Source: Platynereis dumerilii
Taxonomy: Eukaryota; Annelida; Polychaeta; Phyllodocida; Nereididae
Direction of reading: 5' to 3'
DNA: 64,000 bases
NCBI GenBank assembly: GCA_026936325.1
Contig: JAPTHN010000003.1
Coordinates: forward strand, 82,449,006 to 82,513,005
Below the pieces are notes generated by a model. That model did not search any database. It worked only from the letters and a program-made list of their open reading frames with translations, and had not been told where the DNA came from. The position numbers and the translations under genes were made by a program. Positions 11,056 to 22,592 of the stretch are shown one piece after another; position 1 is the first letter of the stretch, and every line of letters begins with the position of its first letter.

Positions 11056-11272
11056 GTCAATCCAAAAGCACAAAAGTTGGAAAATATGCCTTGTAATGAT
11101 TGAAATGCAGATTATTTGTCAAAAGAAAATTTATCTGTTTATACATGTATATTGTGGGCCACAATTCTGTAGGTTTGAGTAAAAACGCATGCCAAAAACT
11201 GGGAAGCTAACCATGATTCATTGTGTCCGTTCCTAACTTGTCCATGTTCCTATGTTGTTCTTGCTTTTGCAG

Positions 11273-11448
11273 GATTTTCCATAGTGAGTTGCGGATTGCC
11301 TTGTGCTGCTGACGGACCTGGTTGTTCAAGTGAATTCCACTGGCATTGTCCCTACTGCTGGATGACTGGGAATTTCGCTTCAATGAAGAGTCACGTGAGG
11401 TCCCATACTGAGGCTAGTGCTGTCTCAATCACAGAGGACCTGAACAAT
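11273..11448 (+). CDS. multi-zinc-finger protein, exon 4
   Basis: Bounded by TTTTGCAG and GTAAGT, with phase 1 in and phase 0 out. It encodes VSCGLPCAADGPGCSSEFHW, then HCPYCWMTGNFASMKSHVRS and H. The cysteine cluster followed by F/W-HCPxC matches exons 1 and 2 (CCNLDC..SHFHCPRC), so the N-terminal half carries a repeated composite finger. Confidence 0.82.
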
Positions 11449-11702
11449 GTAAGTAAATGTTATTGCTAGGGACTGTTCTGTCTGTAGAGTGCAGACAGTG
11501 TACAGGCAGTGGGAAAAATGGATTTCGAAAAGCCCCGTGTACAAATTTCAAATTCATATTTCTGGCATTTTCTGCCCATTATAATATTCTCATAATTTGG
11601 GGAGTATAGTTCCACACTTCTTGTAATTAATGTTCTAAGGCAGTGGATTTTACCAAGTTGAGTTATAATGGTCAATTTGATTTGCAATATTTTCAATTTC
11701 AG

Positions 11703-13359
11703 TTACACAGAAAATCTTCAAAGTTAAAAGATCGAAATAACGCAAGACCACGTCCACCTCGGAGAAGAGGCCGACCCACAACCAAGGAAGCTACGGAGAG
11801 ATTCATGCAGGAGATCCTGGAGGACGTCATAGAAGCTGTGATTACTGGAGAGAAATCTTGGCAAGAGAATGAACAAATTCAGGATGTGACGGATGATGTA
11901 GATACAGTAGGATGTGATGATCCAGTTGCGGAAGCTGGTAAAGATGAGGGAGAAACTGTGATGGTGAAACCTCAAGTTGTTCCGAGATTTGGGGAGGATG
12001 GCCGGGAGTTAGTGATCAGGACAAGGAGACAACAAGACATAGAAAAAGGGGTACCCCCGAAGAATTATAAGAGAAAGTTTGAGATCGATTCAGATGATGA
12101 TGATGCCTTAATTGTGAGTGATGATAGTGACGATGACTTCAAAGTGCCGGAGTTAGCCAAACGTCAAAAGATGAACTCGGAAGAAAGGAGTTTAGAAATG
12201 TTATTGTTAGCGGCAGAAAGTACTAAGCCTATTGGTACGAGCAGTGATGAAAAGTTCGAAAACATACAATTAGCCGTTTCTGAGGATGGCACTATTCTAT
12301 TGCAATCAGTCAATAATGTAAAGAACGGATCACATAGTCGGAGAAGGGCCGGTGGTGATCATATTTGTCCGTCTTGCAACCGCCCTTTCCGGAAGAAGCA
12401 GTTATTCTATCAGCATTTCTTCAATAGCAAATGTCTAAAAAATCTGGACTCCCTCCCGAAAGATATGTTCGAGAAGATAAACGATGCCTTAGAGAATGTT
12501 AACAGCCCTACTTGTCCATTGTGCAACAAAGATTTCTGCGATTTACCCCACACTAGATGTCATTATGTCTTACGGACTTGCCAGAACACTTTCGTCTCTA
12601 AGATGGGTTATCAGAAAGACGAATCGACGGGGAAGTACCACTGTCGGCATTGCGGCTTTTCTACCCTGAATCCCAGAGTCCTTGTGGCTCATGAAGCCAG
12701 GGAACATGTGGATAAGAAGGAATACGAATGTACCGTTTGTCACAGGAAATATGCATTCCATACGCTACTCCAGCGTCACTTGAAGACGACTCATTTCGCT
12801 CCGACTCTGCCAAAATGTCAATGTGATGTCTGTGGGAAAACGATGTACACGAAACATATCAAACAGCACATGAGGATGTGTCACGACCCTAATTACGTCA
12901 AAGTAAAAGAGGAAGAACTAGACCACGATATAAAGTGTAATCTATGCAACTTCACGACACGATTCAGAAAGGTTCTCGATAAACATCAACGCAGAGAACA
13001 CGGAGTCAAAGATAAGCAGTGTAGCAGTTGTGGATTGACGTTCGCTCTTCAAGGTGACTTGACCGCCCACTCCAGGTTGTGTAGCGTCAACGTGGAAGAA
13101 CGACAGGAAGAATGCGTTCACTGCGGGAAGAAGATGCTGAAGAAGAATATGAAGAACCACATTGAACTGGTCCACTTGAACACACGCCGCTTTGAGTGCA
13201 AAGTCTGCGGCAAAAAATTCCACACCAAGTATGTCCTGAATTGCCACATGGACACGCACAGAGACCCCAGCGAAAGAAATCACAAATTTGTCTGCGGAAC
13301 TTGCGGGAAAGGATTTGACAACAAGACGATGCTGAGCGACCACATTAATATTCATACAG
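11703..13359 (+). CDS. multi-zinc-finger protein, exon 5 (main finger block, AT-hook-like motif)
   Basis: The largest exon, 552 codons, starts after CAATTTCAG in phase 0 and ends CATACAG/GTAAGT in phase 1. It opens with a basic stretch, RPRPPRRRGRPTTK, whose RGRP core is AT-hook-like. A helix-prone acidic region and an acidic cluster (DSDDDDALIVSDDSDDDF) next to KRQK follow. Ten finger-like units come next: CPSCNRPF.., CPLCNKDF.., CRHCGFST.., CTVCHRKY.., CDVCGKTM.., CNLCNFTT.., CSSCGLTF.., CVHCGKKM.., CKVCGKKF.. and CGTCGKGF... Several end H-x3-5-H; the first, second and seventh end in cysteine. Most linkers are not TGEKP, so it is not a KRAB-type array. The product is probably a nuclear DNA-binding regulator. 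Confidence 0.92.
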
Positions 13360-13911
13360 GTAAGTCCTGAGGTCTGAACATTATAAAGTTTTGCGCTGAA
13401 GTATCAGATAAAATGTGTGTATATCTGAAACTGCCGAAAGTTCCTTCTAAAATTAAGTAAAACTTCCAAAAGGGCTCTTTATTTTATATTTTAGCAAGTG
13501 CTTTTAAACATAAATCCATAATTCTAAATTTCATAGACTTTTTCATGTTGTATCATATTTCATACTTGATTAAAAATTTTAATGTACTACTTTTGAAACA
13601 AAGAGTAGCTTCGGCTTTTTCTGCAGCCTCATAATAAATTTAAAAACAGTGATTCCTAAATGATTGAACATATTTTACAAAATAGATGAATTGATAGAAG
13701 TCCTGATTTCAATGAGGGACAAATAGATAGATGATGGATCGATTGCTGGACAGACGGATGAATTGAGCATACTGTTTCTGTTATCTGTTATCATCTATGT
13801 TTCCTTGTAGTTTACAACCATTTGGAACATTTACAAGTCAACTTAAAGTAGTTCTATTGAAATATAAGTATTGAAAATGCATTAATTAATTAATTATTAT
13901 TTATTCTGCAG

Positions 13912-14198
13912 GTAAAACTCCTTATGCATGCAAATTCTGCAATCGGCAATTCAAATGCGGGCCTTCGTTGCATCGGCACCAAGAATTACACGCAGGCAAT
14001 AGACACAACTGTCTGATATGCGGAAGCATGTTCACCACCAGGAGTTACTGGAAACAACACATGAAGAGGCATTCGGAAGACGCGGCTTTGAGATGCGACT
14101 GCGGGAAGGAATACCAGTCCCAGTCGGGTTTGAGAAATCATCGGCAGACCTGCAGTGCAGTCGTTGACACAGAGATGGCGGTGGAGCAACTGGAAACG
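13912..14198 (+). CDS. multi-zinc-finger protein, exon 6 (three fingers)
   Basis: The splice join restores the linker HTGKTPYAC across the phase-1 junction, which strongly supports the model. Three units follow: CKFCNRQFKCGPSLHRHQEL then H, CLICGSMFTTRSYWKQHMKR then H, and CDCGKEYQSQSGLRNHRQTC, the last ending in cysteine. The donor is ACG/GTCAGT, phase 0. Confidence 0.92.
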
Positions 14199-14556
14199 GT
14201 CAGTAGTCTGGTCTGGAGAATGTCATAGTTACACTTAGGCCACACATAATTGATTCTTAGCTTCGCGGACCCGCCGACACAATAGACTTCCTGCTGACAG
14301 AAAAACAAAATTGAAAAAAAAATAAAATAAATTTTTTTTTGACATTATAAATTATTTTTTTTACCTTTTTTTTTTGTCCTACCGACCGACCCTAGAAAAA
14401 GTGCCTTGTGAGGATCCGAGAAGCTAAAGATCAATTATGTGTGGCCTTAATACATAGTGGCCAATGGCTGTATATTATATGAAACATTTGTAATTGTTAC
14501 TTATTACTTTGAGCCACTTTCCGCTACTTGTATTGTGCTTACTGTGGAGAAAGGCA

Positions 14557-14937
14557 TGTATATATTTTTCATTATTTGGCATGTTCACGAATTTGTGGAG
14601 GTGTAAAAACGAGCATGTACGAATTCGTGGACATGAAAAAACGAGCATAGGTGCTCGTGTACATGTAATAACTAACACTCGTGAATGTGCTTTATTATTC
14701 ATTCGTGTATATGCTAAAACTAACATTCGTGGAAGTGCTATATCATTAGGGTTTAGAGTTAAAATTAGGGTTAGAGTAGTTTTTAGCCAATTTTCTAATT
14801 GCTGTGTTCGTAATCACACATACACAAATTCGTGAATTGCAATATTTCACACTTACACGAATTATAAATTCGTGTATATGTTCGTTTTTACAGGTTTACA
14901 AATTCGTGTACATGTCAAATAGTGAAAAATATATACC
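14557..14937. mobile_element. palindromic MITE built of ACGAATTCGTG motifs, in zinc-finger intron 6
   Basis: GTATATATTTTTCA at the left pairs with TGAAAAATATATAC at the right, and the inverted homology runs inward for about 90 bp. Inside, ACGAATTCGTG or half copies (TTCGTG, CACGAA) occur about ten times in both directions. Two TTAGGG words at 14745-14775 are part of it. It is noncoding. Confidence 0.75.
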
Positions 14938-15337
14938 TCAGAAAGGAGAGTGCACGAAGTCTCTTACAAATGAGTTTTCAAAATGTACATTTTTGAGGTG
15001 GGCCTTGGCCGTTAAAAACTTAACATTACAAGTGTCATTTTTCCGTACTTGATGTCATTTAAAACATACTATTAAGTGCTCAGCAGGTTTTGCTCATTTT
15101 AAAAAACGTGCTTCCCAGAAATTGGGTATAACATGTCTAAACAAAGCTTATGACAGTTCGGCATAGAATAACAAATCTATCTAAATGACCTGTCCAAGTC
15201 AAATATGCCACATTCCTCTGCTTGTACTCGTCCAACATAACAAAAAGAAGTGCAAACAAAAGCTTTAAATAGTAAATTAGAAGTTATTCTACATAGGAGA
15301 TCTTCGTATTATTAAACGATGTTGCGTCTATTAACAG

Positions 15338-15514
15338 AGTATAGATGGAGCCATCTTCCTGTGGTCGGAAGAGGACCAGCAAGTTCTGCAAGTCGATGCC
15401 CAGGAATTCTCAGGGGAGACATTGGTTGTTCTGGAAACAGTCGATGCGGAAGGAAATAACTTGACAACAACTCCTGTTGCCGGGGATGATGGGGAAATTG
15501 TTACTATTGTGCAG
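15338..15514 (+). CDS. multi-zinc-finger protein, exon 7 (acidic linker)
   Basis: Acceptor ATTAACAG, donor CAG/GTCAGT, phase 0 at both ends. The 59 codons are acidic and Val/Thr-rich without fingers (SIDGAIFLWSEEDQQVLQVD and on to GDDGEIVTIVQ). Similar Val/Glu-rich text (VVLETVDAE) recurs in exon 9 (VVLETTEGL), which suggests an internal duplication. Confidence 0.78.
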
Positions 15515-15880
15515 GTCAGTTGAGACAATTTTAAGAAGATGAAAAAGTTAATTATAAATATGTCACTTCAAAACAGAAAGTTAGATTTAAGATGTGAGAG
15601 GTTCCTTATAAATACCGATTTCAAATTATGTTTTTGTCTAACGCAAAAGAGTAAGGTAGTATTTATTGCTATTGAATCAATATAAGTAAATTTTCGTCGA
15701 AATGTCACATTTGTCCCAAGAAAACTCGAAATCCTTTTTCATGGCTCGTATATGTGTTGAAGTCTGTGATGTTTGCCTGTTTCGTTGTCGAAAGACATTT
15801 TGCTTGTCATTGCCTTTGTGTTTCAAGTGAAAATAAACCAACTGCATTTGATTGACGCAATGATTGTTCCTCATTTGCAG

Positions 15881-15937
15881 TCTGATGATCAAGTTGCCGT
15901 GGAGACCGCTTTGACTGATGATATTATGGATCAACAG
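15881..15937 (+). CDS. multi-zinc-finger protein, exon 8 (short)
   Basis: A 19-codon exon, SDDQVAVETALTDDIMDQQ, between TCATTTGCAG and GTATGA, phase 0. It is accepted because its splice signals are good and it keeps the frame between exons 7 and 9. A 57-bp exon is less certain than its neighbours and could be alternatively spliced, since skipping it keeps the frame. Confidence 0.65.
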
Positions 15938-16293
15938 GTATGAACTCAGAACTTTTTTATTTTCACATGATCAAAAATCAAAACAGCATACATAAGGATA
16001 ACAACATAATAATCTTACAGTGTTAATAACATTACAAGATAATGACAGTAAAAATAAATAAAAAATAAGAATAAAAAGGCGAAGATGGGATGGTGATCAT
16101 GGGAAGGAGCTTCCTGAAGAATTTTCCCTTTATTTGCTGTTGGCAATTATCCCATGCTGCTTCTATTGTGAAGTTTAGGTTGCCTAAGGTTGTGTTTGGG
16201 GCCAAAATATGCCTGGGAAATTTTAGTTCCATCAAAAAACTAGAAAGTGTAAGTAATGGCACAATTTGGAGCTACATGTGGCTCTAGAGCTAC
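15938..16293. other. zinc-finger intron 8, upstream part
   Basis: Noncoding. A reverse-strand open frame at 16032-16262 has no recognisable motif and is not called a gene. Confidence 0.5.
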
Positions 16294-16396
16294 GTAAGTA
16301 CCATTCTCACAAGTCAGAGTCTGTCACTGCGAGCTGCACAGTAGCCCTGTGCCAGGGACACAAGAGGCTCTGACATTGTGAGAATGCTTAAGTACT
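16294..16396. repeat. 103-bp hairpin just before the last zinc-finger exon
   Basis: GTAAGTACCATTCTCACAAG pairs with CATTGTGAGAATGCTTAAGT and GTCAGAGTC pairs with GGCTCTGAC, around a loop of about 40 bp. It ends 50 bp before the exon 9 start, within reach of the branch point. Confidence 0.65.
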
Positions 16397-16445
16397 GATG
16401 TTTTAGTGTCTTGTTCATGTGTCATTGATCTGTGTTTTGGTTCAG

Positions 16446-16631
16446 GTTGTCCTAGAGACCACTGAGGGCTTGGCAGATATGGACACAGAGGGTCTCGATA
16501 GTTTCGTCTGCGGCCATTGTTCAGAAAGCTTCACAACAATGGAGGACGTGCAGCAACACATGCTGAGTCATTTCGAGGAAATTGGAGAAGGAGACGAGAT
16601 GAATTTAGCAATAGAAACTACAGGTCAATAG
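16446..16631 (+). CDS. multi-zinc-finger protein, terminal exon 9
   Basis: It follows TTGGTTCAG and reads in phase 0 to TAG. It encodes VVLETTEGLADMDTEGLDSF, a last C2H2 unit (CGHCSESFTTMEDVQQHMLS then H) and an acidic tail ending ETTGQ. The nine exons sum to 3774 nt, 1258 codons with the stop. The isolated C-terminal finger flanked by acidic sequence is a layout seen in several large regulatory zinc-finger proteins, but I could not name the orthologue. Confidence 0.85.
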   Translation, partial: VVLETTEGLADMDTEGLDSFVCGHCSESFTTMEDVQQHMLSHFEEIGEGDEMNLAIETTGQ

Positions 16632-17048
16632 TTGGGTTACTACGTTGAATTTGTGACTCATACAAGGATTCTGAATGTTTTCTGATTGAAATATTAAATA
16701 TTGCGTCTCAGTTTCCTGCTTGTTTTTTACAGCTTAGACCTTGGGACATGCTTTCAGAGTGTTTGCTCTGCCAATCGGCTGTCAGATAGCAATTTTCAGT
16801 GAAATTAATTACTTTATCACACTCTGTTTTTGATATTGAAAAATTATTTCGAGTGAATTCAGTGAGTTATTCTGACCACATTGACTAGTACAATTTTATA
16901 AAAATTTTTGTTCATTATTTAATATTTATAAATGAGAATTGTAATTAATTTGGACTGGACCAAGTAGCCAATTAAGATGGTCATCAGGTATTGACAGGTC
17001 GATCTCAGTCGTGTGATATGGGCCATCATAGAAGTGTGATATATTGCC

Positions 17049-17054
17049 AATAAA
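17049..17054 (+). terminator. candidate poly(A) signal of the zinc-finger gene
   Basis: AATAAA lies 418 bp after the stop codon and just before the satellite array. It is a sequence match only. Confidence 0.4.
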
Positions 17055-17169
17055 CCAATACTGTTTTTGTTACCATTTTGAGTGTCTTTTTGACAGGTTA
17101 AGAGTCCACTACAAGAACAAGGTACTTTTTGCTCCCAGTTCTGGAGACTGTTTTAAAATATCAAGATCA

Positions 17170-19228
17170 CACAATCTGTATGAAAAGGTTTCGTCCCAAT
17201 AGCCTGTGAATTTCATTAAATGGTGAATTTCCATTGACAATAAAATTGCTGATCTATCTATTTGAAAAGGTTTCGTTTCAAGAGCCTGTGAATTTCATTA
17301 AATGGTGAATTTCCATTGACAATAAAATTGCTGATCTATCTATTTGAAAAGGTTTCGTTTCAAGAGCCTGTGAATTTCATTAAATGGTGAATTTCCATTG
17401 ACAATAAAATTGCTGATCTATCTATTTGAAAAGGTTTCGTTTCAAGAGCCTGTGAATTTCATTAAATGGTGAATTTCCATTGACAATAAAATTGCTGATC
17501 TATCTATTTGAAAAGGTTTCGTTTCAAGAGCCTGTGAATTTCATTAAATGGTGAATTTCCATTGACAATAAAATTGCTGATCTATCTATTTGAAAAGGTT
17601 TCGTTTCAAGAGCCTGTGAATTTCATTAAATGGTGAATTTCCATTGACAATAAAATTGCTGATCTATCTATTTGAAAAGGTTTCGTTTCAAGAGCCTGTG
17701 AATTTCATTAAATGGTGAATTTCCATTGACAATATTACTGATCTATCTATATGAAAAGGTTTCGTCCCAATAGCCTGTGAATTTCATTAAATGGTGAATT
17801 TCCATTGACAATAATATTGCTGATCTATCTATTTGAAAAGGTTTCGTCCAAATAGCCTGTGAATTTCATTAAATGGTGAATTTCCATTGACAATAATATT
17901 GCTGATCTATCTATTTGAAAAGGTTTCGTTTCAAGAACCTGTGAATTTCATTAAATGGTGAACTTCACTTGACAATAATATTGCGGATCTATCGATTTGA
18001 AAAGGTTTCGTCCCAAGAGCCTGTGTATGAGTGAGGGATGGGAGACTGCTGTATGAGGGGAAGAGATTGAGGGGCCTGTGGTCCCAATACCCTGTGAATT
18101 TCATTAAATGGTGAATTTCCATTGACAATATTACTGATCTATCTGTATGAAAAGGTTTCGTCCCAATAGCTTGTGAATTTCATTAAATGGTGAATTTCCA
18201 TTGACAATAATATTGCTGATCTATCGATTTGAAAAGGTTTCGTCCAAATAGCCTGTGAATTTCATTAAATGGTGAATTTCCATTGACAATAATATTGCTG
18301 ATCTATCGATTTGAAAAGGTTTCGTCCAAATAGCCTGTGAATTTCATTAAATGGTGAATTTCCATTGACAATAATATTGCTGATCTATCTGAAAAGGTTT
18401 CATTTCAAGAGCCTGTGAATTTCATTAAATGGTGAATTTCCATTGACAATAAGATTGCTGATCTATCGATTTGAAAAGGTTTCGTCCAAATAGCCTGTGA
18501 ATTTCATTAAATGGTGAATTTCCATTGACAATAATATTGCTGATCTATCGATTTGAAAAGGTTTCGTCCAAATAGCCTGTGAATTTCATTAAATGGTGAA
18601 TTTCCATTGACAATATTACTGATCTATCTATATGAAAAGGTTTCGTCCCAATAGTTTGTGAATTTCATTGAATGGTGAATTTCCATTGACAATAATATTG
18701 CTATCTATCGATTTGAAAAGGTTTCGTCCAAATAGCCTGTGAATTTCATTAAATGGTGAATTTCCATTGACAATAAGATTGCTGATCTATCTATTTGAAA
18801 AAGGTTTCGTCCCAATAGCCTGTAAATTTCATTAAATGGTGAATTTCCATTGACAATAATGTTGCTGATCTTTCTATTTGAAAAGGTTTCGTCCCAAGAG
18901 CCTGTGAATTTCATTAAATGGTGAATTTCCATTGGCAATATTACTGATCTATCTATATGAAAAGGTTTCGTCCAAATAGCCTGTGAATTTTATTAAATAG
19001 TGAATTTCCATTGACAATATTACTGATCTATCTATATGAAAAGGTTTTGTTTCAAGAGCCTGTGAATTTCATTAAATGGTGAATTTCCATTGACAATAAT
19101 ATTACTGATATATCTATATGAAAAGGTTTCGTTTCAAGAGCCTATGAATTTCATTAAGTGGTGAATTTCCATTGAAAATAATATTGCTGATCTATCTATT
19201 TGAAAAGGTTTCGATCTATCTATCTGTT
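17170..19228 (+). repeat. 82-bp satellite array, about 25 units
   Basis: The unit begins GAAAAGGTTTCGTTTCAAGA and contains TTCATTAAATGGTGAATTTC. The period is 82 bp (unit starts at 17221 and 17303). About six consecutive units at 17260-17735 are essentially identical, while later units vary (CCCAATAG, CCAAATAG or TTCAAGAG, and AATATTACTG versus AATAAAATTGCTG). One unit near 18020-18090 carries an insert of about 70 bp. The array ends in a junction with a LINE and resumes at 27953. Confidence 0.96.
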
Positions 19229-20235
19229 GGGGTTTGCCGTCTCACATTGAGAACATGTTAAAGAAAGCTAATTTGTATCTTCTCGATTTGGGGGATTTCT
19301 GCCGCGCCAGACCAAAAGGCGCTGTTATATTCAAGGATTGGAAGTACATAACTATCAAACATTTTTAAAGCAAGTGACGGGGATATGTGGCCTAGGGAAG
19401 GTTTTATGCGCCCATACAGTGTAAAGAGTGCTTTTTGGGCTTGCGTCGCTATGTAATCTGCCATCTTTTTATGTATGTTTCTTTGATTACAAATTGTATG
19501 TCCTAAGTATTTAAATACTTCGACATTTTCGATTTGCTTACTGTTATACTGGAAATGCTTTGACTTTTTACCCCAATTTGCATAACTTTAGTCTTTGATG
19601 TGTTTACGATTAGATGCCATTTGGCACAAAATTTATGAAGAGAGTCTATGCTATTTTGCAGGCCTTCAGCTGATTCCGAAATAAGAACTATGTCGTCCGC
19701 ATATAGAAGATGGGTAAATAATGTACCATCTATTCTAATACCATCTGTCACATTTAGATATTCCGGGAGATCTGAGAGAAATTCATTAAACAGTTTTGGG
19801 CTAACGATACCCCCCTGCAGGACTCCAAAGATACTATCAATTGGGGCACTTAGTTTACCAAGTTGGTGGACTTTGGCCTGGGCCTTATCGAACATACTCA
19901 TGAGAATTCTTAGCATCTTAATACGCATTCCCTTTTTATATAGCTTATAATATAGAGCATTCCTGTTAATGTAGTCAAAAGCCTTAGTGAAGTCTACGGG
20001 TTTCTTTTTTAACAGCTGGTGGTTGACAATTGTGTCCAGTACAAAAACACTGTCAGCTGTGCCTCTAGAGGGTGTAAAACCAAATTGAAATGGGTCATCT
20101 AGGGACATGGCATCATTTTTAAAGTAAAGCCTAGCATTCAGGATAGAGTCAAATACCTTGGCCATAGCCACTGTTATAGTTATCTTTCTATAGTTATCTG
20201 GGTTACAGTAGTCTCCCTTTTTATGAAATGCATTT
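19229..20235 (-). pseudogene. LINE reverse-transcriptase fragment, 3' part, truncated by the satellite
   Basis: Read on the - strand, this is the same non-LTR family as the copies at 36306 and 40540. It carries the RT blocks FTKAFDYINR, LQGGIVSPKLFN and YADDIVLISE, and a thumb/linker region ending IEKIQISFL, an in-frame TAA, then HVLNVRRQTPT. At 19228 it stops abruptly against the satellite, so the rest of its 3' end is missing. A frame change lies between 19464 and 19503. Its upstream part is at 27522-27725, separated by the inserted DNA transposon. It is a CR1/Jockey-group LINE; the clade is not resolved. Confidence 0.88.
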
Positions 20236-21431
20236 GGTCACGTGTCACAAGGTCGTACAATTTGCGTTACATGGCAGTTTTGGACCAAAATTTTTTTTCA
20301 TCAAAAACGTCTAAATTAGTTCTTAAATATCCTATTCAAACCAAAAACCAGTGTAATTTCACTAAAATTAGGGCTGTTCGTCTTATTATTTGATTGTATT
20401 CACCATGCAAATCAATGTAAAGCTCAAATTTTAAAGGCATTTTTCTCAAAAACGACTATATTTCAGTAACGTTACTATAAAGTACAAAGTACTCCTTATA
20501 TCCCCATGAAATTTTCACTGAAGTTATTTGAGAAGATGGTCCTACTAAACAAAGCAACAAAAAATACTTCCTCTTCTCCAAAAGACTTTATATACGTCAA
20601 TGAATAAAAGTTATGGCGACAGAGAAAAAACCTTTCTCAGGTATCAGATTTAAAACTGTGCCTGAAGCCTGATTATTATCAAAATCTCAAGTAAAATGTT
20701 TAAAAACATTACCAAAACACCTGAGAACAAATTCCGATATTGCAAATAACATATTATAATATATTTACATGACATGTTGCAAATATATCTTATATCAGTT
20801 ATTGTCCAGTGCATGAGAAATCAACATCTCATGTGAGCATACCATTCTGGAGCTATCTGTGGATTTAACCGATACGTATCTCTTTTTTTGGCTATATGAG
20901 AGCACGATTAACAAATGTGATTGTCATTTATTCATTTGTTGATGTGGCCTGCCCTTTTTGTCCTTTTGAAAGTCCATTACATTAAGCGAAAAAATTGTGT
21001 ACGATTCAAGCATGTATGCGTTACATTTGGTTCAGCCTTGTTCAGAGCATCACAGAAGTGAGAAAATGATTGAAAACATAGATATATTTTATACCATAGT
21101 AAAATACAGCTCATGAGCATTTAGGCAATAGCCTTATCCACAGGGTGTGGTGAAACTATTTCGAGTTCTCGTGGCTTAAACTTAGAACCCCTCTGCAATT
21201 TTACGAGTTTTTGCAAGTGTTACGAAAAGTTCAGCCTAAAGTAGACAAGCAGCACACAAAGAATTTTACCTGCAAGCAAAATCTGATAAATGCATTTGAA
21301 AATAGAACTTATGAGCATTTAATTGATATATAATTGAACTTCCTAGCTTTACTATTAATAGCTACAGACTAAATTTAAGAAAATGTGTTTAATTTTTTTT
21401 GCCAGCGGGACAGGTTGACGTTGCTGCACAT

Positions 21432-22592
21432 TAAAGGATCTTAGTCCAAGAGCCAGAGCACTTTTATTTGACTTTTTAGTCCCGCGAAAGTTTTCCATCA
21501 GCTCTTGTAGGAAATTTTATCTAGTTTTTGAAAATTGAATTTTTAGAAAAATTTATTTGGACAATTTTTTATAAAACGGCCATAACTACGGCAACGTCAA
21601 AATTCACTTTTCAGCCAATATTACAGAAAAAACCAGGTTAAGTTGACTTTGAACATGAATCACATACAGTATATGTGTATCTCACTTCAAATATCAATAT
21701 GAATATTTTGTCTTGCTAAGACTATATATGCTAGATAGTACATAATGAAAAAATATGTAAATTTATGTAGCTAATTAGCATAAATCCAAGATGGCCGACA
21801 AATTTAATGAAATGGCTCATTATGATTTCCACTTATGCTTTGTGAGAGTTTCAGTAATGCGTGAAATTATTGAGCAAGAGAATTGTTATTTCTTGCATTT
21901 AAGCTTCAGGGTATGATCAAAATATTTGAAAAGTTTGAACCACCAAACTTGAATAGAGACAAAGTTATGAACTCATCAGTTACAAGATGTCATGTCAAAA
22001 TAAGGCAATTTTCGGACCTTTTTGTTACGGTGTTCCTCTCATCTCATTCTCATGATTTCAAATAGTGGTGATTTCATCTAAACAAACAAATTTGGTGTCA
22101 TTTCATTCATAGGGCAGAACACTAATTTGAGTGAATTTAGAATTTTCGGTTTAATTTTAAAAAATACGTTTCCATGGCAACCAAGTACACCAATACCACA
22201 ACAATCAGTATTTCAGGGTTTTAGGGCAAACCTGTCACTGCAGAAGGCTGGAAATATTATATTTTAATCAATGAGAAATATAATTCAAATCTGTAAGGTT
22301 ATGACTGTTGTTGCCATAGCAACCAACTGTTGTTTAATCAATTAGATAGTCTCAGAGACCATGATGGGCTGTCACATTGTTGGTGAAGGGAAATATATCT
22401 ATGTAAAACTGGTTTAGGTGCGGGATGAGTTAGAATGAACAAAGTGTAGATCAGATATGATTTAATTGGCAGTCATACAGAATATAATGTATGCTTGATA
22501 TGTTTAAGGTCAAAATGTTCTCTCCAAGGCAGTAGGTACAGATATCAAAAAGACTTCGAATGTTGGAAAACAGCAAATTTAAATTGCTAGAC
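21432..22592. repeat. left internal inverted arm of the 7.28-kb transposon
   Basis: High inverted similarity to 25995-27150, from AGTCCAAGAGCCAGAGCACT (21444) to the CCAAGGCAGTAGGTACAGAT block (22525). It includes an open frame at 21883-22065 whose 60-residue product matches the one in the other arm. Confidence 0.88.

Noticed and set aside
14740-14780. Interstitial telomere (TTAGGG words)
   Set aside because: Only two isolated TTAGGG words in a MITE; there is no tandem run.
17170-19228. CRISPR-like repeat array
   Set aside because: Units are contiguous 82-bp satellite copies without unique spacers, in an animal genome.
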